A stretch of 64,000 nucleotides of DNA from Citrus sinensis (lineage: Eukaryota; Streptophyta; Magnoliopsida; Sapindales; Rutaceae): positions 3,512,001 through 3,576,000 of the forward strand of contig NC_068556.1 of NCBI RefSeq assembly GCF_022201045.2, in the 5' to 3' direction. Numbering within the stretch: position 1 is the first letter of the stretch; the number at the start of each line of letters is the position of its first letter. Positions 51,760 through 64,000 of this stretch are shown here, piece by piece. The translations under genes were made by a program, and so were the position numbers. The notes under the pieces are model-generated. The model saw nothing but the letters and a program-made list of their open reading frames with translations, did no database searches and was not told the origin of the DNA.

Positions 51760-54422
51760 ATGAATCACGAGATTGAGTCAGAGATATGTGAAATCAGTGT
51801 GGATCCAGTTAAAGTTGCAAATGGGGAAGTTGATGATGATGGAAGATCTAGAAGAACTGGTATTGATTCTGTTTATTCTCTCAGTACTCTATTAATATAA
51901 TATTAGTTTGCTCGGAACCCTGCTCACGCATGCAACACTTTGCTTTGTTTTGATCATGTTTCATTTGATTATTCATGTAGGAATACTAACTTTGCATGTA
52001 AGTTTAGTGGTTGATATAATTGAATCAATTTGCTTCTTTTTGGGTTCTGCTAGGAAAGTATGCCGTGCCCAATTTATTTATTTTCTTCCCCCAAGTATAA
52101 TTTTATATATAACTTCTGAGTTTAAGCCGCTAATATGGGCGGGGAGGAAATTGAATTACCATAGTCGATTTTTTGCAAGGAGTTTTATTCAAAACATTTT
52201 AACAAAAGGTTAGGAGAGATCATCAGAAGTAAGCTCTAACCATAAAACTCGATAAAATGAGTGAGGGGATTGGATTATTATGTTTGATGTACCAAGTGTC
52301 TTAAACAACTGATTAGGATCAAGTTCTAAACATGAAATTTGGTCCAATCATATGGTTGAAGAGGAGATTGACTGATTGGATTACCTTGTTCAGTGTTTTT
52401 TACTAAGTGTTTTAACAAAATGATAGGATAGCTGAAATCTTTAGCGGATGCTTATAATATATTTCTTTTATTACTTGTAGATTTACATATTATTGCATTA
52501 AAGATCATTAAATGTGATGGGTAGATTTGTTTTCTGTTTTTGCCTTTGTTCATTTATGGAGAATGAATTCATGTCAAATTCTTTTGATTTTCCAATCTAC
52601 ATAACCTTATGTTTGATATAGGGACTGTGTGGACTGCAAGTGCACATATAATTACAGCAATTGTTGGTTCTGGAGTGCTCTCACTTGCCTGGGGTTTGGC
52701 TCAGCTGGGTTGGATCATCGGCATAGCCACTCTCGTAATTTTCTCAGGGATATCATTGTATACATCTGGTCTCTTAGCAGAATGTTACAGAGCTCCAAAC
52801 TCTGTGAAGAGGAATTACACATATAGGGATGCTGTTAAAAACTACTTGGGTAAATTCAAACAGCTAATTAATGAATACAGGCAAAATTTCTGAGGTATAG
52901 ATGATTTTAAATTTTAACACCCTCCCTTTATGGTGAGTTAAATAAGGTGGCAGAAAGTACAAGGCTCTTGGGTTGGTCCAATATACCCTCCTATGTGGAG
53001 CAATGGTAGGCTATACAATCACGGCATCAATTAGCATGGTGTAAGCTCTATATGACTACATTCTATGTCAGAGACTAAATTCAATCTTTATAACAATGTT
53101 TGATATTAATATGATTGATGTGTATTTTTTTAGGGCCATAAGCAAATCAAATTGTTACCATAAAGAAGGTCATAAAGCTCCTTGCAAGTATTCCTACAAT
53201 CCGTACATGATGGCACTTGGAATAGTGGAGATTCTTTTGTCTCAGATCCCAAACTTCCATAAGCTGTCATGGCTCTCCACCATCGCGGCAAGCATGTCCT
53301 TTTCGTATGCTGGAATTGGGATGGGACTATCATTTGCAAAGATTGTCTCAGGTAATCCTTTCCCATTGACTCAGCAATTAATTGTCTTTGGAATAGTGAT
53401 TGGTGATAGCACACTCCTTATCTTGAAAACGATGGAATTTGAACAGGACATGGAGAAAAGACCACTCTAACAGGAGTTGAAATTGGACTGGATTTAACTG
53501 CCGCAGATAAAACCTGGAGGATATTTCAAGCAATTGGCAATATGGCATTTGCTTGTTCATATGCTGCGATCTTGATTGAAATCCAAGTAAGCCAACCTAT
53601 GATCAAAAGTTTAGATGGTTTGTTTTTGTTTTCAAATGTGTATTGATGCTTCTGGGCCCTGTAAAAATATTTAGGACACATTGAAGTCATCTCCTCCTGA
53701 ACAAGAAGTGATGAAGAAAGCTAACACTATAGCTACATTTACAGCAACAACTTTGTACCTGATGTGCGGTTGCCTTGGCTACGCTGCATTAGGGAACCAT
53801 GCACAAGGCAACATTTTGACTGGATTTGGATTTTATGAGCCCTTTTGGCTGATAGATTTGGCAAATTTCTTCATAGTAGTGCACCTATTGGGTGCTTATC
53901 AGGTTCAGTTATGTTTCTCTAAATTAAACATGAAAAGATGTGGCAAATTTCTACATGTAAATGTCTAATGCGATTATTTTTCATCTGAACAAGGTACTGG
54001 CTCAGCCAGTGTTCGGCGTGGTTGAGTCATGGGCTGGAAATAGGTGGCCTAAATCAAAGTTCATAAATGACGAGCACCATTTGGGCATTGGCAAGAATAA
54101 TTCCAAGTTCAGTGTCAATTTCTTCAGGTTAATTTGGAGGACAGCTTTTGTGGCGATGGCAACACTTATTTCTATGGCATTCCCTTTCTTCAATGAAGTA
54201 CTTGCATTCCTCGGAGCCATAGCGTACTGGCCGATGACGGTCTATTTTCCTATGGAGATGTACATTGTCCGCAAAGAAATAAAACGAGGAACGATCTGCT
54301 GGTTTGGGCTCCACCTTGTGAACTTGGTGTGCTTGCTTGCTGCATTGGCCGCAGGATGTGGATCCATTCAAGGCGTGAACCAAGCTCTCCATACCTACAA
54401 GCTCTTCAAGTTTACACAGTAA
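51760..54422 (+). CDS. Amino acid permease, AAP family, copy 1 (478 aa)
   Basis: Proton-coupled amino acid importer of the AAAP superfamily, expected at the plasma membrane. Exons: 51760-51859, 52622-52849, 52947-53040, 53134-53351, 53447-53586, 53675-53902 and 53994-54422 (1437 nt, all in phase). An acidic cytosolic N-terminus (DDDGRSRRTGTVWTASAH) leads into TM1 with the family signature GSGVLSLAWGLAQLGWI. About ten to eleven hydrophobic segments follow. Other conserved blocks are LLAECYRAPNSVKRNYTYRD, GLVQYTLLCGAMVGYTITAS, SQIPNFHKLSWLS and GYAALGNHAQGNILTGFGFY, and the C-terminal NEVLAFLGAIAYWPMTVYFP. The length fits AAPs (about 475-490 aa). It forms a tandem pair with copy 2 in identical phase structure. 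The subfamily number is not assigned. An apparent longer frame after exon 2 just reads into the intron. Confidence 0.94.
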
Positions 54423-55495
54423 TCAAAACCCCATTGCAGCGATTGTATGCATATATGTTATAAGGAAGTAATATTCAACTTCATAATAATTTCCTGAAAC
54501 AATTTTTTATAAGAAAAGATAATAGAATGTAAAGAAATCTAGATTTGGCTCTAATAAGACCATCTCTCGTAAACTCCTCAAATAAGATTTTATCACTTAT
54601 TTGAAAAGCCACATCAACATTTAAAACTTCAAAATACACTTCAATTAAGATTTTTTAAATAATAAATGATTATCTTTCTTTAATTTTATAGAATTTTTTT
54701 CTCTTTTAATTAATATTTTATTACTTTTTATTGAAGAGAGAGAGAGGTGGGTGTTTTAATTATTATTTATTTTTTCTTTAAAAAATATTTATTTAATTAA
54801 AATAATAAATGTATTTCTATTTGAAGAGTTTTTTAAAAAATAACATATTTTTTCATCTTTTTTATCACATAAATAAGTAAATAAATATTTAAATTGTAAA
54901 ATTAATATACTCTTTAGCAAATATTCTCAAAGGGATGCGACAAACCTGTGATTTAATTAGCTAGGATCGATCTTTTAGAAAATCTTTTATTTGGACTTGG
55001 ATTCAAATTCTCCCTATTCCCTAATTCTGACTGGTGGTGCAGACTGCAGCGACAGAGAATGAAACGACTGAAAAGTCAAACTGCATGTCATTACCAGCAT
55101 GCAAAAGTGAAGCAGCATAATGCAATTGACAGAATAAATCTAAATTATTACAATAAAAGGCATCACACAAATAGCATTTAATTTCGTCAAATCCAATTGG
55201 GCCGAACTAGCGCCAGTTGCATGGCGCCGAATTAGCACCAATTGCATGCATGGCTTTGTAAGAACAACAAATGTATTCGTATTTGTGAACAAGTGATTGG
55301 CCATTGCAATTCCGAGAGGAAGTTAATATGAACATCGAGAGACACGGATACAGTCTAGCTGGAAATGCTAGTCTATAGGCTCTGCACCAAACCAATTTCG
55401 TAGTAGTTTTTTCTTTCTCCTCTTAATTCCATATATATTATGTGAGCTTGCAGGAGTAGTACTGTATGATAGTGTTCACACTTGGATTTGCTAGG
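54423..55495. other. Spacer between the two permease genes
   Basis: Mostly AT-rich. Around 55,200-55,250 GGGCCGAACTAGCGCCAGTTGC and GGCGCCGAATTAGCACCAATTGC form a degenerate direct repeat. A TATATATT string at about 55,431, 65 bp upstream of the second ATG, is a possible TATA box for copy 2. Confidence 0.45.
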
Positions 55496-58231
55496 ATGGG
55501 AGAAATAGATGAAGAAATTGAACAAGCTAATAATATTTCAAGTATGGATGCACAGGCTTACAAAGTTGCAGATGGTGGGGTCGATGATGATGGAAGATCT
55601 AAAAGAACTGGTAATATAATAATATTCACAACCCTTTCATTTCTCTCATTATCATCTTCCTTCAGTACTTAAACTCATGCATATACGAATGCAACAGTAC
55701 ATGTTATTGTTGTTGGATCTTGCTTGCTTGCATTATTTTAAGCTCTTGATAGAGCTTTAATGGCTGATATCTATTTGATATACTGGACCAGTCATTCATT
55801 TTGGTAGACATTAACGGAGAATCTCTTGAACCTGAACAACTTGAAAGTATTCCTTCTTTTGCTTTTTCTTTTTTTCTTTTTTGAACTCCGCTCACAATTT
55901 AAAAAAATCGGATTTCATAAACATGTATGCAGATGAATTTTCTTGAACAGAAAGGAAAAGGTTTTATAAACAGATTGATTAAATAGTTGATTATCACTGA
56001 AGATATTGATCAAGTAGTTGATAATCAGTGAACAAAAGGCCAAGCTTTCGGTTGCATGCATGGTAAAAGAAACTATCTATGTAAGACGTGTTATGATTCA
56101 TTGGCCACGTAGCCTCTCTGCATATTTGACATATTTGAATGCTTCAATGTACTGTACCCAGATGCACGTACTTTGATTAACTTTCAAATTATTATTGAAC
56201 ACTAATTCCTGAAGGACAACGATTATAATGAAATTTGAAATGGCTTTCTGTTATATGCTAATGTAGACATATTTGAGATTAATTAATTATATGGTGGGAT
56301 GGACAAATTCATGTGAAACTAATTAATTAATTTTAATTTTCAATCTATTTGAAGGGACTGTGTGGACTGCAAGTGCACATATAGTCACAGCAATTGTAGG
56401 ATCTGGAGTGCTGTCACTGGCATGGGGCATAGCACAGCTTGGATGGATCACCGGTGTGTCCACTCTGTTAATATTCTCCAGCATATCCTTATATTCATCA
56501 GGTCTCTTAGCAGACTGTTACAGAGCTCCACTTTCTGGAAACCGAAATCACACATACAGGGCTGCTGTCAAAACTTATTTGGGTAACCTTAGAAATTAAT
56601 TTTATTTACTATAAACATAGATGAATTTAATTACTTAAGTACATATTAACTGATTAATTTCCCTTCTTTCGATTTGTATTCAGGAGGAAGAAAACACAAG
56701 ATTTGTGGCTTGGTTCAGTATGTCCTCCTTGTTGGAATGGTAGTAGGCTATACGATCACTGCAGCAATAAGCATGCTGTAAGCTAAAATGAATAACATGG
56801 AGCGTATGAACATTCAATTTGCATGACAGTATAATCTAATACTCATCATATTCGGTGTGTATATTTATAGGACCATACGAAAATCAAATTGTTTTCAGAA
56901 AAGAGGTCATGGAGCTCAATGCAAGTTTTCGAACAATCCATTCATGATTGGAATAGGAATTGTTGAAATGTTTCTGTCTCAGATCCCGAATATTCATAAG
57001 CTGTCATGGCTCTCCATCATTGCTGCAATCATGTCTGTTTCGTATGCAGGCATTGGCATGGGATTAGCATTCACGAAGGCTGTCTTGGGTAAATTAATTT
57101 CAAATAAATGAGCTTCAATGGGTTCTCGAAGGTCTAAAGTGCTAAATAGTTATCCCAATCTTGAATTATGAACAGGACATGGAGAAACGACCTCTCTGAC
57201 AGGAGAAGAAATTGGACCAAATTTGACCGCAGCAGATAAAACATGGGGGATGTTTAGCGCAATTGGCAATATTGCTTTTGCTTGCGCGTATTTGCAGATC
57301 TTGATTGAGATCCAAGTAAGCTAACATACATTTATACCATCAAATGTTTGAGTGGTCACTTACTCATTGTACAAATATCATCAGTGGAGATCATTTGAAT
57401 TTAATGAGCACTTAAACAGTACTATCTTCTTACATTTGCTGCGGAATCATTCTGATGAAGATGTCTCTTTCATTTGCTTTTCCTGTAAATGTTTAGGACA
57501 CCCTGAAGTCATCTCCCCCTGAAAACAAAGTGATGAAGAAGGCCAACGTAATAGCCACACTGACAGCAACAACTTTATATATGCTTTGCGGTTGCTTTGG
57601 CTATGCTGCATTAGGGAACCATGCACCAGGCAACCTGTTGGCTGGCTTTTACAAGCCCTTTTGGTTAGTCGACATGGCCAATTCCTTCATTGTCGTGCAC
57701 CTATTAGGCGCATACCAGGTTCGATTACATTAATTTCTCACATTCCCACCAAGTTAGTAAGTATGCTACTGCTTTTCTGATATAACATTAACAATTGAAA
57801 AGGTTATGGCTCAACCAGTATTTTACGTGATTGAATCATGGGCTAGTACAAGGTGGCCTAAATCAAAGTTTGTGACGAAAGAGTATCCTGTAACCATCGG
57901 CAAAAACAACTTAAAATTTAGTGTCAACTTGTTCAGGCTAACTTGGAGAACAATTTTTGTGGTAATGGCAACACTTCTGTCCATGGCGTTGCCCTTCTTC
58001 AACGAAGTGCTAGGTCTCCTCGGTGCCTTGGCTTACTGGCCATTGACAGTTTATTTCCCTCTGGAGATGTACATTGCCCAAAAAAATATCAAAAGAGGAA
58101 CAAGCTGGTGGTTTGGGCTGCAGCTTCTGAACTTGGTGTGCTTTCTTGCTGCGTTGGGTGCGGCATGTAGCTCGATTCATGGCCTGTACAAGGCTCTCCA
58201 TACCTACAAGCCTTTGAAGGTCACACAGTAA
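55496..58231 (+). CDS. Amino acid permease, AAP family, copy 2 (481 aa)
   Basis: Tandem paralogue of the preceding permease. Exons: 55496-55610, 56355-56582, 56684-56777, 56871-57088, 57176-57315, 57497-57718 and 57803-58231 (1446 nt, in phase). Exons 2, 3, 4, 5 and 7 have exactly the same lengths as in copy 1. Exon 1 is 15 nt longer, and exon 6 is 6 nt shorter (GNHAPGNLLAGFYKPFW, two residues fewer in the loop). Key blocks are GTVWTASAHIVTAIVGSG, GLVQYVLLVGMVVGYTIT, SQIPNIHKLSWLS and NEVLGLLGALAYWPLTVYFP. The chosen start gives MGEIDEEIEQANN. An in-frame ATG 30 nt upstream (MIVFTLGFAR) would add a hydrophobic decapeptide unlike the family, so I reject it. The same membrane transport role is expected. 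Which amino acids are preferred cannot be read from sequence. Confidence 0.94.
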
Positions 58232-58725
58232 TAGTACAAAAACCATATAAATATGTATAACCCACATTAGTTTTCAGCAAAATTCTACTATATATGCTTG
58301 CTGTAGCTAGCTACTTCTTTCAAGTTATTGATTACGAATCTGTAATCATTAACATGAAATGACGTTGAACTTGCTAATTAAAATATTAGTTGCTTGCTTT
58401 GCTAATAGAAGTTACTAACTACTTGTTTTATGTCCAACTGTTACATGTAGGTTATTAACTAATTACGCATGACACCTTAATGTAATTTGCTATATTTTGC
58501 ATGTCCTGGAAAAATAAAATAAAACCAATTTTAGTTACTATAAAAATAAAAATAAAAAATCAATTTTAAACCAATTTTAATTACTTTGTGGGTTATTAAC
58601 TAATCACAAAGGTATTTTTTAATATATTATTTGTGTCTACTGTCTAGTGAGAAACCAATTTTAATTAATACCTTTATGGAACAGGCTGGATATTTGGGTG
58701 CTTTCGTTATTGGCTAAACTCTGTA
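58232..58725. other. 3' flank of permease copy 2
   Basis: Presumed 3' UTR and AT-rich spacer. AAACCAATTTTAATTACT strings recur three times between 58,520 and 58,665. Confidence 0.45.
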
Positions 58726-59703
58726 TAGGAATGGCAAAATTACCCACAAACCTGCTAAACCCCCTCCTCCACCAACAAAAATCTGCCGTCGCGGATGCGG
58801 TTTGGGGGTAGATTTGGTATTTTAAACTGAAGTCCGTTGTGGGTTGCGGGTAGATTTGGTATTGAGAAAAAATCTATTGGATACTCGTGTGGGTATCCGT
58901 CAACCAACATTATTTATTTTAATTATTTATATTTTTAATTTTAATAAGAAAAATTACATTAAAAAAATTTAATCATAAATATATGTGAGTTAAAGTTCTT
59001 AATTCCTAAACTTAACCTAAATATATGTGAGTTAAAGTTCTTAATTCCTAAACTTAACCTATCTCATATATATGCTTTTAATAACTAGAGATTTTATAAT
59101 TTTGAAGGTTAATATTACTAATATTTTTATTTTAATTGATTGATTTTGTTTGTTATATTTTAATGACTTGAACCTAATGATCGCTTACTAAAGTTAGGTT
59201 TTCATTTATTTAATTAATTGTTAATAATAGTTATACAAAATTTACTTGTTAATATTATTAATATTACTTGTATATTGATTAAAAGATGGAGCAAGGCATT
59301 GGTATTAGTGATGATAATTTGTCTACAACAAAAATATTTTGTGTATTTGCTTCAATGTTGAAACTTTACTTTCTTATTTGCATTGATAAAATCTAGAATT
59401 GATTATCATATGCCGATTTTTTAGGCTATTGTTAAAAATTTATAGTTTGAATTATATAATTTAATTTTTTATATATTATTAAAAATATTTTTTATATTTA
59501 TGATTTTAAATGACAAAACCCGCAAAAAACTTGTTGCAGGTTGTGGGTGAGTTTGATAATTGTTAAAACTGATAGTGGACATGTCTTTTAAAAAAAATAA
59601 AAACCACTATGAGTTTCAGATGGATTTGGTAATTTAAATTTTTTTGCAAGTCCAAATTTAGTAATGGCAAACCCATAGTGGATGGTGCCCATTCCCATCC
59701 CTA
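58726..59703. mobile_element. 978-bp hAT-like non-autonomous element
   Basis: The left end TAGGAATGGCAAAATTACCC and the reverse complement of the right end, TAGGGATGGGAATGGGCACC, are related terminal repeats. 8-bp duplications ACTCTGTA (58,718-58,725) and ACCCTGTA (59,704-59,711) differ by one base. GC-rich GGGT/TGCGGGT strings near both ends surround a very AT-rich core with no ORF. Duplication length and termini suggest hAT. Confidence 0.72.
58977..59060. repeat. Perfect 42-bp tandem duplication in the hAT-like element
   Basis: Copies at 58,977-59,018 and 59,019-59,060, identical by eye, so the duplication is recent relative to the element. Confidence 0.9.
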
Positions 59704-62700
59704 ACCCTGTATCCTTTAGGTTTATCATAATGACTCAGAAAGTTGGAAGACCACTGACACTATAGAGCCAATGTAAATATTTTTCTTCGATATAAATAAT
59801 TTGAAATATATATATATATATATAATCAATCAAACAAACTTGAAAATTTTCCTCTTTGGAGTTTAAAGCTACAAGAAGTTGAGCAAATAGACAAATTATG
59901 ATAAAAATTATTAACCGAAAAAGAAAAAAGTTCTAGCAATTGGATTATTTATATAATGGACAGTTATCAAAAAGGGAATTATAAAGAAAGTTATGTTTAA
60001 ATAGTTTTAAGAAGGAATGATGATATTGAAAAAAAAAACTGCCAAAAGAAATTAAGAAAGAAATCGCTAACGGGTTTGTTTAGGAGAAAGAATAGTAAGT
60101 AACTAAGGATATTTCTGAAATAAAATAGGGTATTAAAAAAAACTATATGATGATTTAAATTATTTAACATGTTGTATTTAAAATAAGGGTGCCAATAATC
60201 CAATTCAAATTATAAATATGAAATATGATAAATGAACAAAAAGATGATAAAACCATGACATAATCATTTGTCTTTTTATAAATGTTTGAAATTTTCTTTA
60301 ATGATTTTAAATTTTTCTTTATTAAACAATCCTCAAATTAACTAAAAGATAAAAATTTCGCATTGTTTTGTTATGAGGTGTGGCTATTTGAATCCATCAA
60401 ATTTCACTCTACACCCATTTTAAAAAATAATTTCATTATTAAAAATTTAAGATTTAAAAATCTCAAAATTACTTTTCACTAATCACTTTTTTCTCTACCT
60501 TACAATTATTGGTTCTCTCTCAACTCTTGTATTCTACGAACTAAACACCTAATTTCAGTCTTTTTTTTTTATTTTTTTTGCTTTTCTTAATATATCACGA
60601 CCTATATTTCATTCTTTCTATATATAAGAAAATTTTTATCATGATATTCATCAATTTTTGTATTTAGCAAAAATTAATTTCTTAATATTCAATAACTTTT
60701 ATGGTAGATGAAAATTTATCGATGTTCATTTTTCAATGGCGATTTTGTTTTTTTGAGTTAATGATACCAATTATTTGCAATTAAAAGAATATATCTGAAT
60801 AAATTAATGAAAATTTGTGAAACTAAAAGAGAAAGAGAAATAAGGATTACTTAAAATAATTTTAATAATAAAATTGTTAATTAAAAAAAGGGTTGAAATA
60901 ATCTCAACGTTTGTTATGATTATATTCATTTACCCATTGCTCTATAAACATTTAATGTATAGGATCAGGGCCCAATAGCCCATAATTAACTCTTCTGCTT
61001 AAATTGTTATTTTTTATATGATCTAATCCTTTTTTTAAAAAAAATAAAAAATAAAAAATTGCATATGCTCTACTTGTTGGTTGTTAAATAATTGGATGGT
61101 CACCGCTTACCAGAGACCAAATTTAGGTTACATGAATGACAAGAACTTCTCGCGTGTGGAAAATGACGTGATTAATCTCTATCACCCACCAAACATATGA
61201 TTTCTTATAAAATTTTCCAAGTAAGGAGAGAAAATCAAAAGTGCATGTACCAAATCTAAGGGATAATTTTTCACGATGGTAGGTGCTCCCCCGGCTTTCA
61301 TTCTCACCTGTTCACCTTCTACGGAGACAAAACCCCTTTGCTTTGTTGACCACTACAATCATTACATACCAGTTTTCGGAGAAAACGCCTGCAATTTAGC
61401 AAGCGTGCGTTGTTTTAAAATCAAACTACATTCTTCTTCCGAAAAAATGAAATCAACTATTTTTTTTTTTTTTTCCTTCAAGGGTAGCCATTCGGAAGAT
61501 TGCATTGTTCACTCAATTTTTTATTAAAATTATATTTATTTCATGTTCGTGGATGTCGGATACTTGCATAAATATTAAATTCCTGTTTGTTTAATATGCC
61601 TAAATTAATAATAAATAATTTTTGCTTTGCAATATTATTAATGTAAAATGGTTGCGTAGGATAAGTATGATATTTTTTGGAGGACATAATTTACATTACA
61701 TGTATCCGTTTTAAACGTATAATATATCATTTCTAAACTTACAACGAGATCAATCAAATCTAGAACAATTAATGTTGTTTTGCCTCGTGGACAAGTCAAA
61801 AAATCTATTTTTTTATTTTTCCTATTTTTTTAGGATTTTTTTTCTAAATATTAGATTTTTGGGTGCTCTCTGTTTTGTTTTTCTTATTTAGATTAAGAAA
61901 ATTTTATTATAAAATAATATTTTTAGATTTCTTATTTTAGTAAATTCGTAAAATTTAATATTAGTATAAAAAGGACTCAAAATCTTCGTTTTATTCATTC
62001 AAAACTTTTCTAATAAAATATTCATTATTATAAACTTAATTTCTCTAATATTTTAACCTTTTACGTTTCTACATCATCAATTACTATTTTTTTCTTTAGT
62101 TTTCACGACAATATACCAAACAAAACAGAAAAAATAAACATAGAAAGTGAAATTAGATTACGATCAAGCCACCTACCACTTTTTTTTTATAAGTGGCAAA
62201 TTTAATGATGGACCTAAAACCCTTAACTCAGGTTAGCCTATAGGTTAGAACAACATTTATATTAATCAGAATTTCAACTTCAACTTGGTTATCTTTTATA
62301 TTATGACTTGCTTTAACTTATGTTATTTTTCAATTTAAACTTTCAAATGTTGGGGAAACATGCGTTAGCCCGGTGATAAAATAGATACAGACAATGTAAT
62401 TTTCATCAATCCTTTATAATAATATTACCAGAAACAATATCATTATTTTATTTGCAACCCTCCGAATCTAACCTTGCCAAATCGTCAAAGCTTGGAGTAA
62501 ACAATAGTATTAATTAGTACTTCGACCAGTTGAATTCACTCACACATGACATCGAAATAACACCCACACACACACGTGTCTCATACATGATTCACTATTC
62601 CAGATACGAAAGCATATTTTGTAGTTATTGACCATTATTGACTTGGAACATATCTATGAGACAACGAATTAAATTTCTTCAAAGAAGGCTGCTTTTACGT

Positions 62701-63499
62701 TTCCACTTCTTTTATTCTTTCTCAAAATCTTCCGCCAATTATGTGAGACTAGTAAAAGCAAGGAAAGATCATTGAGCCTCACTTTCTTGTCTAATTACAA
62801 AGTGGTTAATTAATTAATTAATTAATTATATTCTATTATATTAAAAAAAATTCTCTGTGATAAACATACCATCCCACTAAACAACAGATTCTTTATCTTT
62901 AAAAAAATAATTAATTATCACCGTAGCAAATTAAAGAGTGGTATATTATTTATCGCATCAATTGAGATACAAATTAAGTATTTCAATTATTATAAAATAG
63001 AAAATTACAAAGTCTTTTGTGTTAGGCACCATCAATTAAAAGTAAAGCTGAATTTTGATACTACGTTACAAATTCACTAATTGTTATTATCAAAAACTTG
63101 TCAAATTGCCATTCTTTTTTTTTTTTAAATATTAACAAAAAAAATTCTCTCCTACATGCACATAAAAGCACTCGAACACTTTTGGCGCATTAATTTAACA
63201 AACCAAAGTCCAAAGGAAATACCCAGTCCCCATATACGATTAAGAGGTATATTAAAGGAATCAATGAATATGTTGAAATTCATAAAAGAGTTACTACACT
63301 AGTTTTCATCGACTTGTCAATTGTCCAGAAAAATTCTCTGTCGTGCACTTTAAATCTGGAGTGTATATTTTGTTTCTGGAAGCAAATTGAAAATTGGACA
63401 CAAAGCACTGGGCCAGTTAGATAGGTAAACGACCATTAAATACAACATATTACTATTCTTCATGATCTAGAAGGAATTCAACTGGTGTACTCCTTACAC
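59704..63499. other. AT-rich intergenic DNA, no supported gene
   Basis: Very AT-rich with homopolymers and a (TAAT)n run at about 62,805-62,829. Short frames such as one at 61,276-61,527 have no recognisable domain and lie in biased sequence. Confidence 0.4.
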
Positions 63500-64000
63500 T
63501 AATGATGTCGTTTACTTTATGAAATGTGATGGAATGGGAATGAGAATAGATAATGGGAATGTGAATAAGGAATGAAAATGATATTTTAATGTTTATTTGA
63601 CAAAAATAAATGAGAATATGAATGTGCTAGAATGCCATTGATGTGTTTATTTGGCAAAATAAATGGGAATGAGAATCAATTTATCAAAATACTCATAGTA
63701 TTAAATTATATAATTTTCATTAACTAGATACATGTATAAATATTATTATGAAAATGACATTAATTAAAATAAATAAAATTAATGATAATAATAACAATAA
63801 TTAATAATAACTACAATAATAAAGTTAATAAAATTTAATAATAACAATAATAAAAATATAAAAAATTAGAGGGATAAAAAAGTTAGGTCAGTGAATGAGA
63901 ACCCCCATTCCCAACCCTCTATGGGAATGAGATTCCCATTCTTTATTCCTAAATTGTATGAGACCCACATATTTTATTCTAATTCCTAAATTACATTTTG
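63500..64000. mobile_element. Probable MITE, cut by the window end
   Basis: GGAATGGGAATGAGAAT near 63,531 and 63,664 and the inverted ATTCCCATTC/GGGAATGAGATTCCC strings near 63,905-63,940 suggest terminal inverted repeats around an AT-rich core rich in AATAATAAT. Boundaries and duplication are not resolved. Confidence 0.4.

Noticed and set aside
55466-55495. Upstream ATG for permease copy 2
   Set aside because: It adds a short hydrophobic peptide not matching copy 1 or AAP N-termini, and it sits very close to the TATA-like string.
61276-61527. 83-codon ORF in the right-hand intergenic DNA
   Set aside because: No recognisable motif, ends in a homopolymer region, and has no splice partners.

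Overview
This is nuclear DNA of a flowering plant, almost certainly a eudicot. It is AT-rich, the genes have many GT-AG introns, and it carries plant-specific families (Aux/IAA, histidine phosphotransfer proteins, AAP amino acid permeases, an organellar tryptophanyl-tRNA synthetase) together with Copia, MULE and hAT transposable elements. A Citrus-like genome is plausible, but the species is a guess.

Left part (1-22,250): mostly dead or mobile DNA. A hAT transposase relic (430-1135) and a 197-bp MITE (1999-2195) precede a minus-strand pseudogene of CABIN1, the plant HIR-complex scaffold (3173-8545). It lacks its N-terminal half and an internal block and carries frameshifts. Its upstream side abuts a nest of transposons. 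Remnants of a MULE (about 8546-22,245) contain a full-length Sirevirus-type Copia element (8789-20,179) with two 1.23-kb LTRs and an ATATC target duplication. Inside the Copia gag lies a solo LTR of another family (10,115-11,472) with a GGCAG duplication. The Copia gag-pol is broken many times, yet a third ORF (17,246-18,532) remains open.

Middle (23,135-36,282): two tryptophanyl-tRNA synthetase genes stand head to head. The cytosolic (eukaryotic-type, HLGH/KMSAS) gene is on the minus strand with 12 coding exons (399 aa). The organellar (bacterial-type, HLGN/KMSKS, OVA4-like) gene is on the plus strand with 15 coding exons (416 aa). About 1.05 kb separates their start codons. Every exon joins in phase in my reading. 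This pairing of two evolutionarily unrelated isoenzymes is the most interesting gene arrangement in the window.

Right part (40,000-58,300): five plus-strand genes. They are a histidine phosphotransfer protein (144 aa, phospho-accepting His present), an Aux/IAA repressor (274 aa), the mitochondrial import channel subunit TIM17 (222 aa, intronless CDS) and a tandem pair of AAP-type amino acid permeases (478 and 481 aa) with the same seven-exon structure. Small DNA transposons sit between and inside these genes. The last 5.7 kb holds a hAT-type non-autonomous element and AT-rich intergenic DNA.

There is no operon logic here. The functional links are the two TrpRS genes (Trp charging in cytosol and organelles), cytokinin and auxin signalling components as neighbours, and the duplicated permeases. 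Exon coordinates were derived by eye from splice consensus and reading-frame continuity, with no transcript evidence. Family assignments rest on recognised motifs, not on database searches.
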